DNA of 64,000 nt from Haloterrigena alkaliphila. Lineage in GTDB: Archaea > Halobacteriota > Halobacteria > Halobacteriales > Natrialbaceae. Shown here piece after piece: positions 17,572-26,687 of this stretch. The stretch covers positions 434,001 through 498,000 of the forward strand of contig NZ_CP071462.1 of NCBI RefSeq assembly GCF_017352155.2, given 5' to 3'. The notes under the pieces are model-generated. The model made no database searches. It saw only the letters and a list, made by a program, of their open reading frames with translations, and was not told the DNA's origin. The position numbers and the translations under genes were made by a program. Positions within the stretch are counted from its first letter, which is position 1, and each line of letters opens with the position of its first letter.

Positions 17572-17711
17572 GGAGAAGGTGTACGAGCGAGGGCGTTCGG
17601 CGGTCGATTCACTCCGGCCGCCGGTTCGACCGAAATTCGGACGGAATTCGGACGGAATCGGCGACGACGGGCCGTCGCAATCACTAACTCGGTCGCCGGT
17701 GACCAGCCGGT

Positions 17712-18548
17712 ATGAGCGAACTCGCCGATCGGAAGTGGCGGCTGATCCGGGACGACCCCCGCGAGGGGGCCGTGCAGATGGCCGTCGAAGAGATCGCGGC
17801 GCGGACGGCCCTCGAGGACGACCTGCGGACCGTTCGGGTCTACTCGTGGGAACCGAGTACGCTGTCGCTGGGGTACCGTCAAGACGCCGAGACGGTCGAC
17901 TGGGAGTACTGCGAGCGCGAGGGGGTCGGTGTGACGCGTCGTCAGACCGGCGGCGGCGGGATCTACCACGACCGCCACGCCGACATCTCCTATACGATCG
18001 TCGCGCCGGCCGACGAGGTGCCCGGCGACCTGATGGACTGTTACGCGCTGTTCTGCGAGCCGATCCTCGAGGGACTCCGGCGGATGGGCGTCGACGCGGA
18101 CTTCGCCGGCGTCGAGCAGTCGTCGATCTACCAGCCCTCCTGCTATCTGCGGGACATCAACCCGGCCCACGACGTCGTCGCACCGGCGTCGGCGGGCGCG
18201 GACGCCCGGAAAATCAGCGGCAACGCCCAGTACCGCCAGCGCGACGTCGTCATCCAACACGGCTCGATCAGTTACGACCTCGAACCCGAGCGCCACGTCG
18301 GCGTCTTCGAGACCGACGTCGGCCCGGAGACGTTCGCCGATCGCGTGACGAGCATCCGCGAGGAGACCGGCATCGACCGCTCGGAGGCCGTCGAGACGCT
18401 CGCGACGGCGCTCGGGGAGTGGTGCGACGCGGCGGACGCGTCGTGGCGCGACGACGAACTCGAGGCGGCCCGGGACCTCGCCGACCGGAAGTTCGGCGCG
18501 GACGCGTGGATCCGGAACCGAGAGGTGCTGGAAGCCGACGGCGGGTGA
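17712..18548 (+). CDS. lplA: lipoate-protein ligase family protein
   Basis: The 278-residue protein belongs to the LplA/LipB/BirA fold. It has the lipoyl-AMP motif RRQTGGGGIYH near residues 75-85, the conserved Lys in ARKISGNAQYRQ near 160-170 and the HGSISYDL segment. It would attach lipoate to E2 or glycine-cleavage H proteins. It has the catalytic domain and only a short C-terminal extension, which may serve as accessory domain. It is the first chromosomal gene after the insert. Confidence 0.87.
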   Translation: MSELADRKWRLIRDDPREGAVQMAVEEIAARTALEDDLRTVRVYSWEPSTLSLGYRQDAETVDWEYCEREGVGVTRRQTGGGGIYHDRHADISYTIVAPADEVPGDLMDCYALFCEPILEGLRRMGVDADFAGVEQSSIYQPSCYLRDINPAHDVVAPASAGADARKISGNAQYRQRDVVIQHGSISYDLEPERHVGVFETDVGPETFADRVTSIREETGIDRSEAVETLATALGEWCDAADASWRDDELEAARDLADRKFGADAWIRNREVLEADGG

Positions 18549-18701
18549 CCCCGGGAAACCGAGCGGGCACGCGGAGAGAATCGACAGCCAGACGAAGCGA
18601 ACTACCGGGCAGAAAGAGCGGATGGGAACGGACGGGAACGGACGGATCGGTTCTCGCCGTCACGGGGTATCGTGACCCCGCGATTCGACTCGACCGCGGC
18701 C

Positions 18702-18977
18702 CTAGGCGATGGCCTTCCAGCTCCAGCCACCGAGGATGATCACCACGAGGGCCATGACGAAGAAGACGCCCCACTGTGCGCCTGCGGTTTCCGCGAAGGG
18801 GGCGAGGACGTCGACGAGACCCGTCGCCTGCATCGCCCCGATCATGAGCACCACCAGCGCCAGAATCGAGACGACCCCGATCGCGATCCCGTTACGGGCC
18901 ATCCACTTCCCCTCCGACTCGGCCTCCTCCTTGGACGTCGTGGGTTTCTCCGTCGGCTCTCGATCCGGTTCGGACAT
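18702..18977 (-). CDS. small two-helix membrane protein, uncharacterised
   Basis: The 91-residue product begins MSEPDREPTEKPTTS, followed by two clear membrane helices (IAIGVVSILALVVLMIGAM and WGVFFVMALVVIILGGWSW). The ATG at 18977 is preferred to the start at 18992 because the charged Met-Ser start is typical. No enzymatic motif. It is a common type of haloarchaeal membrane protein of unknown role; neighbours give no hint. Confidence 0.6.
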   Translation of the reverse strand: MSEPDREPTEKPTTSKEEAESEGKWMARNGIAIGVVSILALVVLMIGAMQATGLVDVLAPFAETAGAQWGVFFVMALVVIILGGWSWKAIA

Positions 18978-19088
18978 AGTCGCGTCTATCACGGACGCGC
19001 GGGAAACGGTTCCACCTGCAGACTCCGGGGTTCCTCGATTAGCCGACCGAGACGCCGTCGCGGCGGACTCGAGCCCGGAGTTCGGAAC

Positions 19089-19763
19089 TCAGCCCACGAC
19101 GCCGTCGTTGCGGCGCCGCAGCGTCCCGCGGACGATCGGCGTCGCGGGAAAGACGCCGGCCTCGAGCGACTCGATTTCCTCGACGGCGAGCGCCTCGTGG
19201 CCGACGAAGCGCCCGACCGTGTCGCGGGTGAGGTGACAGCCGCCCGCCGCGCGCTGCCAGATCGGATCGAGCAGTTCCTGCCCTCGTCCGCGCCAACCGT
19301 CGGCGCCGACGTGCTCGAGGAAGCGGAACTCGCCGCCCGGCTTCAGCACGCGGACGACCTCCTCGAGGGCCGCGTCGGGATCCTGGACGGTACAGAAGAC
19401 GACGCCGGCGAGGACGACGTCGAAGCTGTCGTCGGGGTACGGAAGCGACTCCGCGCGGGCGTCCCGGAGGTCCACCGCGAGTCCCGTCTCGCGAGCGGCC
19501 TCGGCCGCCCGCCTGCGCATGTGCGGGTCAGGTTCGATGGCGTGGTACTCGAGGTCGTCGCTCGCGCCGTCGACGACGAACGGGAACATGTCGCCGGTGC
19601 CACAGCCCAGTTCAAGCACCCGGCCCGAGAGGTCGCGCACGAGATACCCGCGCTGGGCCTCGAGTGCTTCGGGTTCCGGACACAGATCGTAGATCGCAGC
19701 GAAGACGGGGTGGGAGATTTCGTCCGCCGTCGTCGCCGCGGGTGGGGAGCGCTGTTCGGACAT
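19089..19763 (-). CDS. class I SAM-dependent methyltransferase
   Basis: The 224-residue protein has the SAM-binding motif VLELGCGTGDMFP near residues 49-61, an acidic post-II residue in AIEPDPHM, and motif IV/V segments SFDVVLAGVVFC and VLKPGGEFRFLEHV. It resembles the UbiE/type-11 small-molecule methyltransferases (similar to METTL7-like forms). The substrate is unknown. It is followed upstream by a 22-bp direct repeat and then the NAD(P)HX dehydratase gene on the same strand. Confidence 0.82.
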   Translation of the reverse strand: MSEQRSPPAATTADEISHPVFAAIYDLCPEPEALEAQRGYLVRDLSGRVLELGCGTGDMFPFVVDGASDDLEYHAIEPDPHMRRRAAEAARETGLAVDLRDARAESLPYPDDSFDVVLAGVVFCTVQDPDAALEEVVRVLKPGGEFRFLEHVGADGWRGRGQELLDPIWQRAAGGCHLTRDTVGRFVGHEALAVEEIESLEAGVFPATPIVRGTLRRRNDGVVG

Positions 19764-19828
19764 CTCGTTCGAACTGATGACGCGCCGAGCAGTAATGGTT
19801 TCCCGTCCAGTCGGAACCCGTACGGAAC

Positions 19829-19882
19829 GCGCCCGATCCGCAGCGGCTTCCAAACGGACCGCGCCCGATCCGCAGCGGCTTC
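19829..19882 (+). repeat. 22-bp direct repeat, period 32
   Basis: The sequence gcgcccgatccgcagcggcttc occurs exactly at 19829-19850 and 19861-19882, between the methyltransferase start and the dehydratase stop. Probably a local slip duplication or paired binding site. Confidence 0.6.
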
Positions 19883-19899
19883 GAGCGGACGCCCTCGAC

Positions 19900-20673
19900 T
19901 CAGCGGATCGTGTCCGGAATCCGCTCGATCACGTCGGTCGCGACGACGCCCGGCCCGCGCTCGGCGGTCGCCAGCTCGCCGCTCTTGCCGAGGATCCACG
20001 CGCCCAGTTCGGCCGCCTCGTGCCGGTCCATTCCCTGGCCGAGCAGCGAGGCGACGATCCCGACCAACGTGTCGCCGGTCCCGGCGGCGGTCATCGCCGA
20101 CGTCCCCGTCTCGTTTTCGAGTCGTTCGCCGCCGGCGACGATCTCGTCGACGTCGCCGGTCAGGGTGACGACGGCGCCCGTCTCCTCCGTGAACGTCGCG
20201 AGCGAGCCGTACTCGTCGCGGATCGGACCGACCTCCGTATCGCTGGGCGTGAGCACGGCGTTCGAGAGGTCGGCGTCGAGCGACGGCTCGAGCGCGAGGG
20301 CGTCGACGACCATCGGGACGTCGATCGTGTCGATCGCCTCGCAGACGGCCTCGGGATCGGCGTCGACGAGTCCGGGGCCGATTACGAGCGCGTCTGCCCA
20401 CTCGCTCATCTCGCGGGTGCGTTCGACCGCGCTCTCCTCGAACTGCTCGCCCGCGTAGCGGTCGACCAGCAGGTTCGGGTCCTGCCCCGCGACGATCTCG
20501 TAGATCGGATCGGGGACGAACGTCCGGACGTGGTCGGAGCCGGTCCGCAGCGCCGCGCGGCCGACGAGCACGGGCTGATTAGGGTACTCGATCGCGCCGG
20601 CGACGATCCCGATCCGGCCGTTGTCGATCTCTTCCTCGGAGATGTTCGAGAGCGTTCGCTGCAGTCGTCCCAT
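19900..20673 (-). CDS. nnrD: ADP-dependent NAD(P)H-hydrate dehydratase, stand-alone
   Basis: The enzyme dehydrates damaged NAD(P)HX back to NAD(P)H. The 257-residue protein is the YjeF C-terminal (ribokinase-like) domain alone, with DALVIGPGLVD near 97, VVDALAL near 125 and the phosphate-binding AAGTGDTLVGI near 203. The N-terminal epimerase domain found in many bacterial bifunctional proteins is absent, so the epimerase, if present, is elsewhere. The ATG at 20673 gives MGRLQRTLSN; a slightly longer start (20682) is possible. Confidence 0.85.
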   Translation of the reverse strand: MGRLQRTLSNISEEEIDNGRIGIVAGAIEYPNQPVLVGRAALRTGSDHVRTFVPDPIYEIVAGQDPNLLVDRYAGEQFEESAVERTREMSEWADALVIGPGLVDADPEAVCEAIDTIDVPMVVDALALEPSLDADLSNAVLTPSDTEVGPIRDEYGSLATFTEETGAVVTLTGDVDEIVAGGERLENETGTSAMTAAGTGDTLVGIVASLLGQGMDRHEAAELGAWILGKSGELATAERGPGVVATDVIERIPDTIR

Positions 20674-21037
20674 ACCGCACATCCAGAAACCGGGACGGGT
20701 AGCCGTTTGGCAGGCGTGTTCCGGTCGTTTTCGGATCTCAATTCGACTCGGAAACGCTCGGTGAAACGATTAACTCGAGCGTTCTGCTGCTACTGGCAAC
20801 GGTGATCTCCACACCCTTCCCAACCGATTCGCTCGCTCCCGCTCACGGCTACGCCGTTCGCGTCCGCGGCGCGTAGCGCCGCGCTCTCGCTCGCTCATCC
20901 CTCGCGCAACCTCGGCGACGCGCTCTCGTCGATACTCGAGCGCGTCGCCAGCGCGCGCCACCGCAAACGGTTGCGCAGCGGTCGGTTCCATCGTCTGCCA
21001 CGACAAGCCATAGTACGTGGCCGTCGTAGCTCGCTGT
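20674..21037. other. intergenic region containing a dispersed repeat
   Basis: No gene is seen. The middle holds one copy of a repeat also found at 45548-45619 (see next entry). A perfect hairpin CGCGGCGC-GTA-GCGCCGCG lies at about 20864-20882. Confidence 0.5.
20792..20910 (+). repeat. dispersed intergenic repeat, copy A
   Basis: It shares actggcaac, ccaaccgattcgctc and tcgctcatccctcgcgcaac, in the same order and spacing, with the reverse complement of 45548-45619. Copy A carries an extra hairpin-containing segment of about 50 bp. It is likely a non-autonomous or degenerate mobile repeat; I see no transposase and cannot name the family. Confidence 0.6.
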
Positions 21038-21667
21038 ATGTTCGACGACAGAACCGACGCCGGCGAACGACTCGCCGCTGACCTCGAGTCCCGCGGTCTC
21101 GAGGCCGATATCGTCCTCGGAATCCCCCGCGGCGCGCTCCCCGTCGCGCGGCCGGTCGCGGACGCGCTGGATGCGGACCTCGACGTCGTGGTCGCCCGGA
21201 AGATGGGCGCGCCGGAGAACCCCGAACTGGCGCTCGGGGCGGTCGCCAGCGACGGCAGCGTCTGGTACAACGAGGACCTGATCGATCGCCTGGGCGTGTC
21301 TGAGACGTACCTCGAGGAGAGCAGGGACGACGAAGCGGAAAACGCCGCGGCGAAGGCCGACCGATACCGCGATCGGCCGGGCCTGCCGGACCTCGAGGGG
21401 AAGCGGGTGGTCGTCGTCGACGACGGCGTCGCGACCGGCGCGACCGCGACTGCCTGTCTCCGACAGGTGCGGGAGGCCGGCGCCGAGTACGTCGCGCTGG
21501 CGGTTCCCGTCGGGTCGCCGCGGGGCGTCGACGACCTCGAGAGCGAGGCCGACGCGGTGATCGCCCTCGAGACCCCCGAGTCGTTCCGCGCAGTAGGTCA
21601 GTTCTACTGCAAGTTCGGGCAGGTGAGCGACGCGAAGGCGATCGCGTATCTCGACCGGAACGCATAG
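21038..21667 (+). CDS. phosphoribosyltransferase-family protein
   Basis: The 209-residue protein has a type I PRTase fold with the PRPP loop VVVVDDGVATGATATACLRQ near residues 124-143, preceded by IVLGIPRGALPVA and VVVARKMGAPENPELALGAV. It matches the family of predicted PRTases related to ComF or Hpt-like proteins, often encoded with hydrolases; base specificity is unknown. The ATG at 21038 is chosen because MFDDRTDAGERL is the conserved start. Complete and without neighbours on the same strand. Confidence 0.8.
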   Translation: MFDDRTDAGERLAADLESRGLEADIVLGIPRGALPVARPVADALDADLDVVVARKMGAPENPELALGAVASDGSVWYNEDLIDRLGVSETYLEESRDDEAENAAAKADRYRDRPGLPDLEGKRVVVVDDGVATGATATACLRQVREAGAEYVALAVPVGSPRGVDDLESEADAVIALETPESFRAVGQFYCKFGQVSDAKAIAYLDRNA

Positions 21668-21783
21668 TACGTCCGTACGATCGACTGGAACGTGTAATAC
21701 GTCCTCACGACCGGTGAAGCGGGACCGAAAACGGAGAGCCGCGCGGTCCGCGACCCGTAGCCGCGGTCAACTCGAGGCCGCGG

Positions 21784-23100
21784 TCAGGGCCACAACCCGC
21801 GCGCGTCGTGGGCCTCGGCGACCCGTGACAGCGCGACGACGTAGGCGGCGTCGCGCCAGGAGAGATCGCGCCGCTCGACCTCGTCGCGCACGGCCGACCA
21901 GGCCTCGGTCATCTCGGCCTCGAGTTCCTCGTGAACGCGCTCGAGGCTCCACGTCCGGCGGTTGATATCCTGGAGCCACTCGAAGTAGCTGACCGTCACG
22001 CCGCCCGCGTTGGCCAGAATGTCGGGGACGACGTGCACGCCACGCTCGTCGAGGATCGTGTCGGCGGCGAACGTCGTCGGGCCGTTCGCGCCCTCGACGA
22101 CGATGTCCGCCGCCACGTCGTCGGCGTTGTCCGCGGTGATGACGTTGCCGACGGCGGCCGGGACGAGGACGTCGACGTCGAGTTCGAGCAGTTCTGCGTT
22201 CGTGATTCGAGCGACGTCGCTCGCCTCCGCCGCGTAGCTGGTGACCGCCTCCGGTTCCTCGTCGTGGGAGGGGATCGCATCGACGTCGATCCCGTCGGGG
22301 TCGTGGATCGCGCCGTTGACGTCGCTGACGGCGACCACGGTCGCACCCCACTCCTCGAGCAGGCGGGCCGCGTTGGCGCCGACGCTGCCGAAGCCCTGCA
22401 CGGCGACGGTGGTGTCCTCGAGCGGGTAGCCGTAGTAGTCGCAGGTCTCGCGCGTGACGATCGCGACGCTGCGGCCGGGCGCCTCCTCGCGGCCGTAACT
22501 GCCGCCGACGACGGGCGGTTTGCCGGTGACGACGCCGGGGATGGTCTCGCCTTCCTGCATGCTGTAGGCGTCCATCAGCCAGGCCATCGTCGCCGGATCC
22601 GTTCCCATATCGGGAGCGGGGATGTCCTTCGTCGGGCCGATCGCGCCGCGGATCTCCTGCGTGAACCGGCGGGTGAGTCGCTCTTTCTCGTCGCCGGTCA
22701 ACGACTTGGGGTCGACGACGACGCCGCCCTTCGCGCCGCCGAAGGGGAGGTCCATCACCGCGCACTTCCAGGTCATCCACATCGAGAGGCCGACGCACTC
22801 GTCGCGAGTGACCTCGGGGTGGTACCGGAGCCCGCCCTTGTACGGGCCGCGGACGCTGTCGTGCTGGGCGCGGTAGCCGGTGAAGACCTCGACCGAGCCG
22901 TCCTCGCGCTCGAGGGGGACGCTCACCTCGTGAACTTTGGTCGGGTGTTTGAGTCGCTCGAGCACGGCCTCGTCGATCTCGAGATGGGCAGTCGCCCGCT
23001 CGAGTTGTCGGCGAGCGGTTTCGAGCGCCGTCTCGGGTTCGGTCGCGTCGACCGATCGCTGCGGCGTAGCGGACGCTGACGACTGCTGGTTCGACGCCAT
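21784..23100 (-). CDS. gdhA: glutamate dehydrogenase, Glu/Leu/Phe/Val family
   Basis: The 438-residue enzyme interconverts glutamate and 2-oxoglutarate plus ammonia. It shows [20 protein letters not shown], the catalytic Lys in [13 protein letters not shown] near residue 131, the dinucleotide fold [14 protein letters not shown] near 235, and [15 protein letters not shown] low-complexity N-terminus of about 25 residues precedes the core. Cofactor preference cannot be settled by eye. A 46-residue zinc-finger gene ends up about 10 bp upstream on the same strand and may be co-transcribed. Confidence 0.94.
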   Translation of the reverse strand: MASNQQSSASATPQRSVDATEPETALETARRQLERATAHLEIDEAVLERLKHPTKVHEVSVPLEREDGSVEVFTGYRAQHDSVRGPYKGGLRYHPEVTRDECVGLSMWMTWKCAVMDLPFGGAKGGVVVDPKSLTGDEKERLTRRFTQEIRGAIGPTKDIPAPDMGTDPATMAWLMDAYSMQEGETIPGVVTGKPPVVGGSYGREEAPGRSVAIVTRETCDYYGYPLEDTTVAVQGFGSVGANAARLLEEWGATVVAVSDVNGAIHDPDGIDVDAIPSHDEEPEAVTSYAAEASDVARITNAELLELDVDVLVPAAVGNVITADNADDVAADIVVEGANGPTTFAADTILDERGVHVVPDILANAGGVTVSYFEWLQDINRRTWSLERVHEELEAEMTEAWSAVRDEVERRDLSWRDAAYVVALSRVAEAHDARGLWP

Positions 23101-23110
23101 GGCGACTCGA

Positions 23111-23251
23111 TCACTCGATCGGTGTCTGCCGATTGCGCATGTCGGCGCCGCAGTCAGGACAGGATTCGGGTGCCGCCGCGCGGACGACGGTTCCGCAGTC
23201 GAAGCACTCGTAGGTCGATTCCTCGTCGGGGTTGAGGGAGATGTCTTTCAT
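23111..23251 (-). CDS. 46-residue rubrerythrin-like zinc-ribbon miniprotein
   Basis: Read from ATG 23251 to TGA 23111, the protein is [14 protein letters not shown], then ECFDCGTVV and [10 protein letters not shown], giving two CxxC knuckles 13 residues apart. This is a known kind of haloarchaeal zinc-ribbon miniprotein, annotated as rubrerythrin-like. It lacks the di-iron domain of real rubrerythrin, so the name reflects only the zinc site. It lies 10 bp upstream of gdhA on the same strand and may share its transcript. Function unknown. Confidence 0.75.
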   Translation of the reverse strand: MKDISLNPDEESTYECFDCGTVVRAAAPESCPDCGADMRNRQTPIE

Positions 23252-23341
23252 GGGAGTCGCGCCGTTGCATTCAGGAATAATAGGGATATTAGGATAGGCA
23301 TATTCGTTGGATAGCTAACCCCGTCCGTTCGAGAGGGTTCA

Positions 23342-26305
23342 CTATTCAACACTGCCCTCGATATTTGCCGGAACGCCGATCTCCTCGAACAGGATCGTGA
23401 ACAGTTTCCGCTGGACGGTCCGGACGTGACGATAGAACGCCGCCGCGGAGATGCCGAGCGTCTCGGCGACCGCTTCGCCCGAACGTTCACGGGGCGACTT
23501 GAAGTAGCCCCCGTAGTACGCCACCTGCACGACCTCGAGTTGGCGGTCCGTGAGTCGCTCGAGCAGTTCCGACCGGAGGTCGCGGGCGCTCGTCCGCTCG
23601 ACGGTTCGTTTGGCGTGAAGATCGACGTCCGAGAACGCGTTCGAGACGATGTCGATGCTCCCCCGCGCGTCGACGGTGCGCGGAACGTCGACGACGACGC
23701 GCGACCCCTCCGGCGTCGCCTCCACGCTCCGCAATACGACGCCGTGATCCGCGAGTTGGAGCGCCAAAAACGGCGGTGAGAGCTCGAGAAGGACCGTCCC
23801 GCTGGCGTTACTCGACCCGTTACTGGCGGTTTCGTCGCCGTCGGTCCCGTTAGCCTCGGTTCCGTCGCCGTCGCTCCTGTCGTCGCTGATCACCCGAGCG
23901 TCGTCGACCGCGACGAGATCGGCGGCCGCGTCCGCGACGGCAGTGGGTGAGGCGCCGTCGACGGTCGCGAACACGGCGGCCCCGTCCTCGTGTAGCCGAA
24001 CGCCGCCGTCGAACGACAGGGCGCAGTCGGCCCGCCGGGCGAGCCGGGAGAACACGAAGCCGTCGTCGCGGACGTCGAACTCGAGGCGGGTCCGAGAGTC
24101 GGTCAGCAGCGCCTGTTTGCGCTCGGCGGCGGCGATGGCGGAGGCGATGGTCTCGCCGAGTTCCGCGAGCACGGTCCGCGTCACCTCGTCGAACGCGTCG
24201 GGGCGATCGGCGTAGACGGTCAACACGCCGTAGGTGAACTCGTCGTAGGCGAGCGGGACGCCGGCGACGGACTGGTACTCCCGGGAGAGGGCCTCCGAGC
24301 GCCACGGTTCGTCGCGAAGTCTGTCGACGACGTTCGAGACGACCGTCACCTCGCGGTCGGCCGCGGTGCGGGCCGCCGGCTCGGTCGCGTCCGCGAGCGA
24401 GAGCGAGACGCTGTCGAGGTACTCCTGACCGCGCCCCGTTCCACCGAGTGTTGTCGGCTCGAGGTGCTCGCCCGCGGGGTCGGTCGTCCCGATCCAGGCG
24501 AACGAGAACCGATCGGCCGACGTGAGTCGTTCGCAGACGGCTCGCTCGATCTCCTCGCGGGTTTCGGCCCGCACCAGCGCCGCGTCGATCTCGCGAATGA
24601 TCTCGTTGACCTGATTGAGCCGGGTGAGCTGCTGATTCTGCCGTTTGAGTTCGCGATCGCGCTCGCGGAGGGTTCGCTCGCGCTCGACCCGATCGAGCGC
24701 CGCCTCCGCCGTCGCCCCGAGCAGATCGGTTACTTCGCGATCCACGTCGTCGAAGGCGTCGGTTTCGGACGCCCCGACGAGCAAGACGCCGTGATCGCCG
24801 AGCGGCACGAACCCCGCGCTCCTGACGTCCGTCGTCGGATCGGCCAGCGCGTCCGCGTCGGAGACGTCCGCGAAGAACCGGGACTCGCCCTCGACGAAGA
24901 CCCGGCCCGAGATACTGTCGCCGGTGGCGCGTCGCTGCGAGAGCGGACCGTTCAGGCGATTCAGTCCCGGAGACGCGGCGGCCGGGCGGAGGACGTTCTC
25001 GTCGGTATCGAACAGGTAGACGCCGCTCCCCTCGCAGTCGAGGATCTCGGTAGCGTCGCCGACGACGATGTCGGCGATCTCGCGCTCGGTTTCGGCGTAG
25101 AGCAGTTCCCGCGTCGTCCGGTGGAGCGCCGTCAGCGCCACCTCCCGGCGTTTTCGTTTCGTCACGTCACGGCAACTGTAGAGGAGCGTTCCGTCCTGAA
25201 TCGAGACCTCGCGGACGTTGACCAGCAGCGTGTGTTCACGGCCCGCCCTGTCCGTCGCCGTGCACTCGATGTTCGTCAGGACGCCCTCGTCCTCGAGGTC
25301 CTCGCGGTCGAAGAGGTCGGGCCCGAGCAGTTCCTCGATCGAGCCCATCTCGTGGATCTCGTCGTCGTCGTAGCCGAAGATGAAGTGGACGTTCGGGCAG
25401 ACGTAGGTGAACTCGCCCGCATCGTTCGTGATGAGGACGGTGTCGGTCATGTTGTTGAGCGTCACCCGGTGGAGCTCCTCCGACTCGCGGAGCTCTCGCT
25501 CGAGTTCGACTCGCTCCGTGACGTCGCTCGCCTGCGCGAGCAGCGAGACGACGGTCCCCGACTCGTCGCGGATCGGTCGGAACGTCACCTCGAGGGTTCG
25601 CGGCACCTCGCCGCTCGCGTCCCCGCCGCCGAGCCGAATCTCCCGATCGACGACCGTCCCGTTCGCCGCCCGATCGATCGCACGCCGGAGCGTCGTCGGT
25701 CCCGCCTCGGCGTACTCCCACCACGGCGACTCGGCGAACGACTCGCCGCGAACGTCGCGCTCGCTCGCGTCGATCGCCTCGAGCGCGGTCTCGTTGGCCC
25801 GACGAAGGTGCCCGTCGAGATCCAGCACCCACGCGTACGCCTCCGGATCGTCAAACACCGCGCCGAACTGGCGCGCGCTCGCACGACACTGCCGTCGGTC
25901 GCGACCCCGTTCGATCGCTCGCTCGAGGGTCGCCTCGAGGGCCGCGTCCGGCCGATCGGCGGGGACGTACTCCGAGACGCCCGCCGCGATGGCCTCGCTG
26001 GCGAGCGCTTCGTCGCCGTCGCGGGCGACGAGGACGACCGGCAGGTCGGGGTCGCGCTCGCGGAGCAGTTCGATCAGCTCGAGTCCGGTTCCGTTCGGCA
26101 GGTGCTGGGCGGTCACCACGCAGTCGACGGCCCGTCGGTCCAGCGCCTCGAGGGCCTCGCTCGCGCTCGAAACCGTCTCGACGGCGCCGGCGCCGTCTTC
26201 GGTCGCCGCTCGATTTTCGACCCAGTTCGAGAGCGGCCCCGCGTGTTCGGCGTCGGACCCGACGGCGAGAACCTGCGCGCCGTCGGAGATCCCTTCGGAA
26301 ACCAT
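23342..26305 (-). CDS. Bat-type regulator: pseudo-receiver, PAS, GAF, HTH_10
   Basis: The 987-residue protein reads: receiver-like fold (about 8-125), a PAS region (about 140-280), a second PAS (about 285-400, beginning ELHRVTLNNMTDTV), GAF (about 410-560), a second GAF (about 590-760), a bacterioopsin-activator domain, and a C-terminal HTH_10 (LTDRQLEVVQVAYYGGYF ... ISAAAFYRHVRTVQRKL). In the receiver the phospho-acceptor Asp is replaced (VDCVVTAQHLPN), so phosphorelay control is unlikely. Bat proteins sense oxygen, light or redox state. The ATG at 26305 is preferred over longer starts. Target genes are unknown. Confidence 0.83.
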   Translation of the reverse strand: MVSEGISDGAQVLAVGSDAEHAGPLSNWVENRAATEDGAGAVETVSSASEALEALDRRAVDCVVTAQHLPNGTGLELIELLRERDPDLPVVLVARDGDEALASEAIAAGVSEYVPADRPDAALEATLERAIERGRDRRQCRASARQFGAVFDDPEAYAWVLDLDGHLRRANETALEAIDASERDVRGESFAESPWWEYAEAGPTTLRRAIDRAANGTVVDREIRLGGGDASGEVPRTLEVTFRPIRDESGTVVSLLAQASDVTERVELERELRESEELHRVTLNNMTDTVLITNDAGEFTYVCPNVHFIFGYDDDEIHEMGSIEELLGPDLFDREDLEDEGVLTNIECTATDRAGREHTLLVNVREVSIQDGTLLYSCRDVTKRKRREVALTALHRTTRELLYAETEREIADIVVGDATEILDCEGSGVYLFDTDENVLRPAAASPGLNRLNGPLSQRRATGDSISGRVFVEGESRFFADVSDADALADPTTDVRSAGFVPLGDHGVLLVGASETDAFDDVDREVTDLLGATAEAALDRVERERTLRERDRELKRQNQQLTRLNQVNEIIREIDAALVRAETREEIERAVCERLTSADRFSFAWIGTTDPAGEHLEPTTLGGTGRGQEYLDSVSLSLADATEPAARTAADREVTVVSNVVDRLRDEPWRSEALSREYQSVAGVPLAYDEFTYGVLTVYADRPDAFDEVTRTVLAELGETIASAIAAAERKQALLTDSRTRLEFDVRDDGFVFSRLARRADCALSFDGGVRLHEDGAAVFATVDGASPTAVADAAADLVAVDDARVISDDRSDGDGTEANGTDGDETASNGSSNASGTVLLELSPPFLALQLADHGVVLRSVEATPEGSRVVVDVPRTVDARGSIDIVSNAFSDVDLHAKRTVERTSARDLRSELLERLTDRQLEVVQVAYYGGYFKSPRERSGEAVAETLGISAAAFYRHVRTVQRKLFTILFEEIGVPANIEGSVE

Positions 26306-26424
26306 TCGTCGCGTATACGGACGCGAGCCGATAGAACCCATCGGTTCGTTTCGGCTCGTGGAATCTCCCTGCCGCGTCTCGCGGGACACCTCGTTCGGCC
26401 CGGGTCGACGACGAACCGACGAGC

Positions 26425-26672
26425 ATGCGCGTCGCCGTCACCGTCGACGATCGGGAGCCAGCGGGCCTCCTCGCGGCCGTCCGCGACCATCCGGACGTGA
26501 CCGAGGTCGTCGTCGATCGACTGCCCACGGGCGATCTCGCGATCGATTCGGTCGGCTTCGAGCGCAAGACCCTGCGAGACTACGTCGACAGCGCGTGTAC
26601 GGCTGCATCGAGGGGATCCGCGAGACCCGCGCGCGGACGATCTACGCCGCGTTTCGCGACGACGGACGCTGA
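26425..26672 (+). pseudogene. ERCC4-family nuclease remnant
   Basis: The start MRVAVTVDDREPAGLLAAV and GFERKTLRDYVDSA match the N-terminal ERCC4 (XPF-like) nuclease domain, including the ERKxxxD catalytic motif. After codon 53 the sequence jumps, in another frame, to VYGCIEGIRETRARTIYAAF, which looks like two pieces of the family's C-terminal helix-hairpin-helix. Intact haloarchaeal relatives are roughly 250 residues, so most of the nuclease domain and part of the HhH are missing. At least two internal deletions are the simplest explanation. Confidence 0.65.
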
Positions 26673-26687
26673 CGGGTGTGATAGCGA

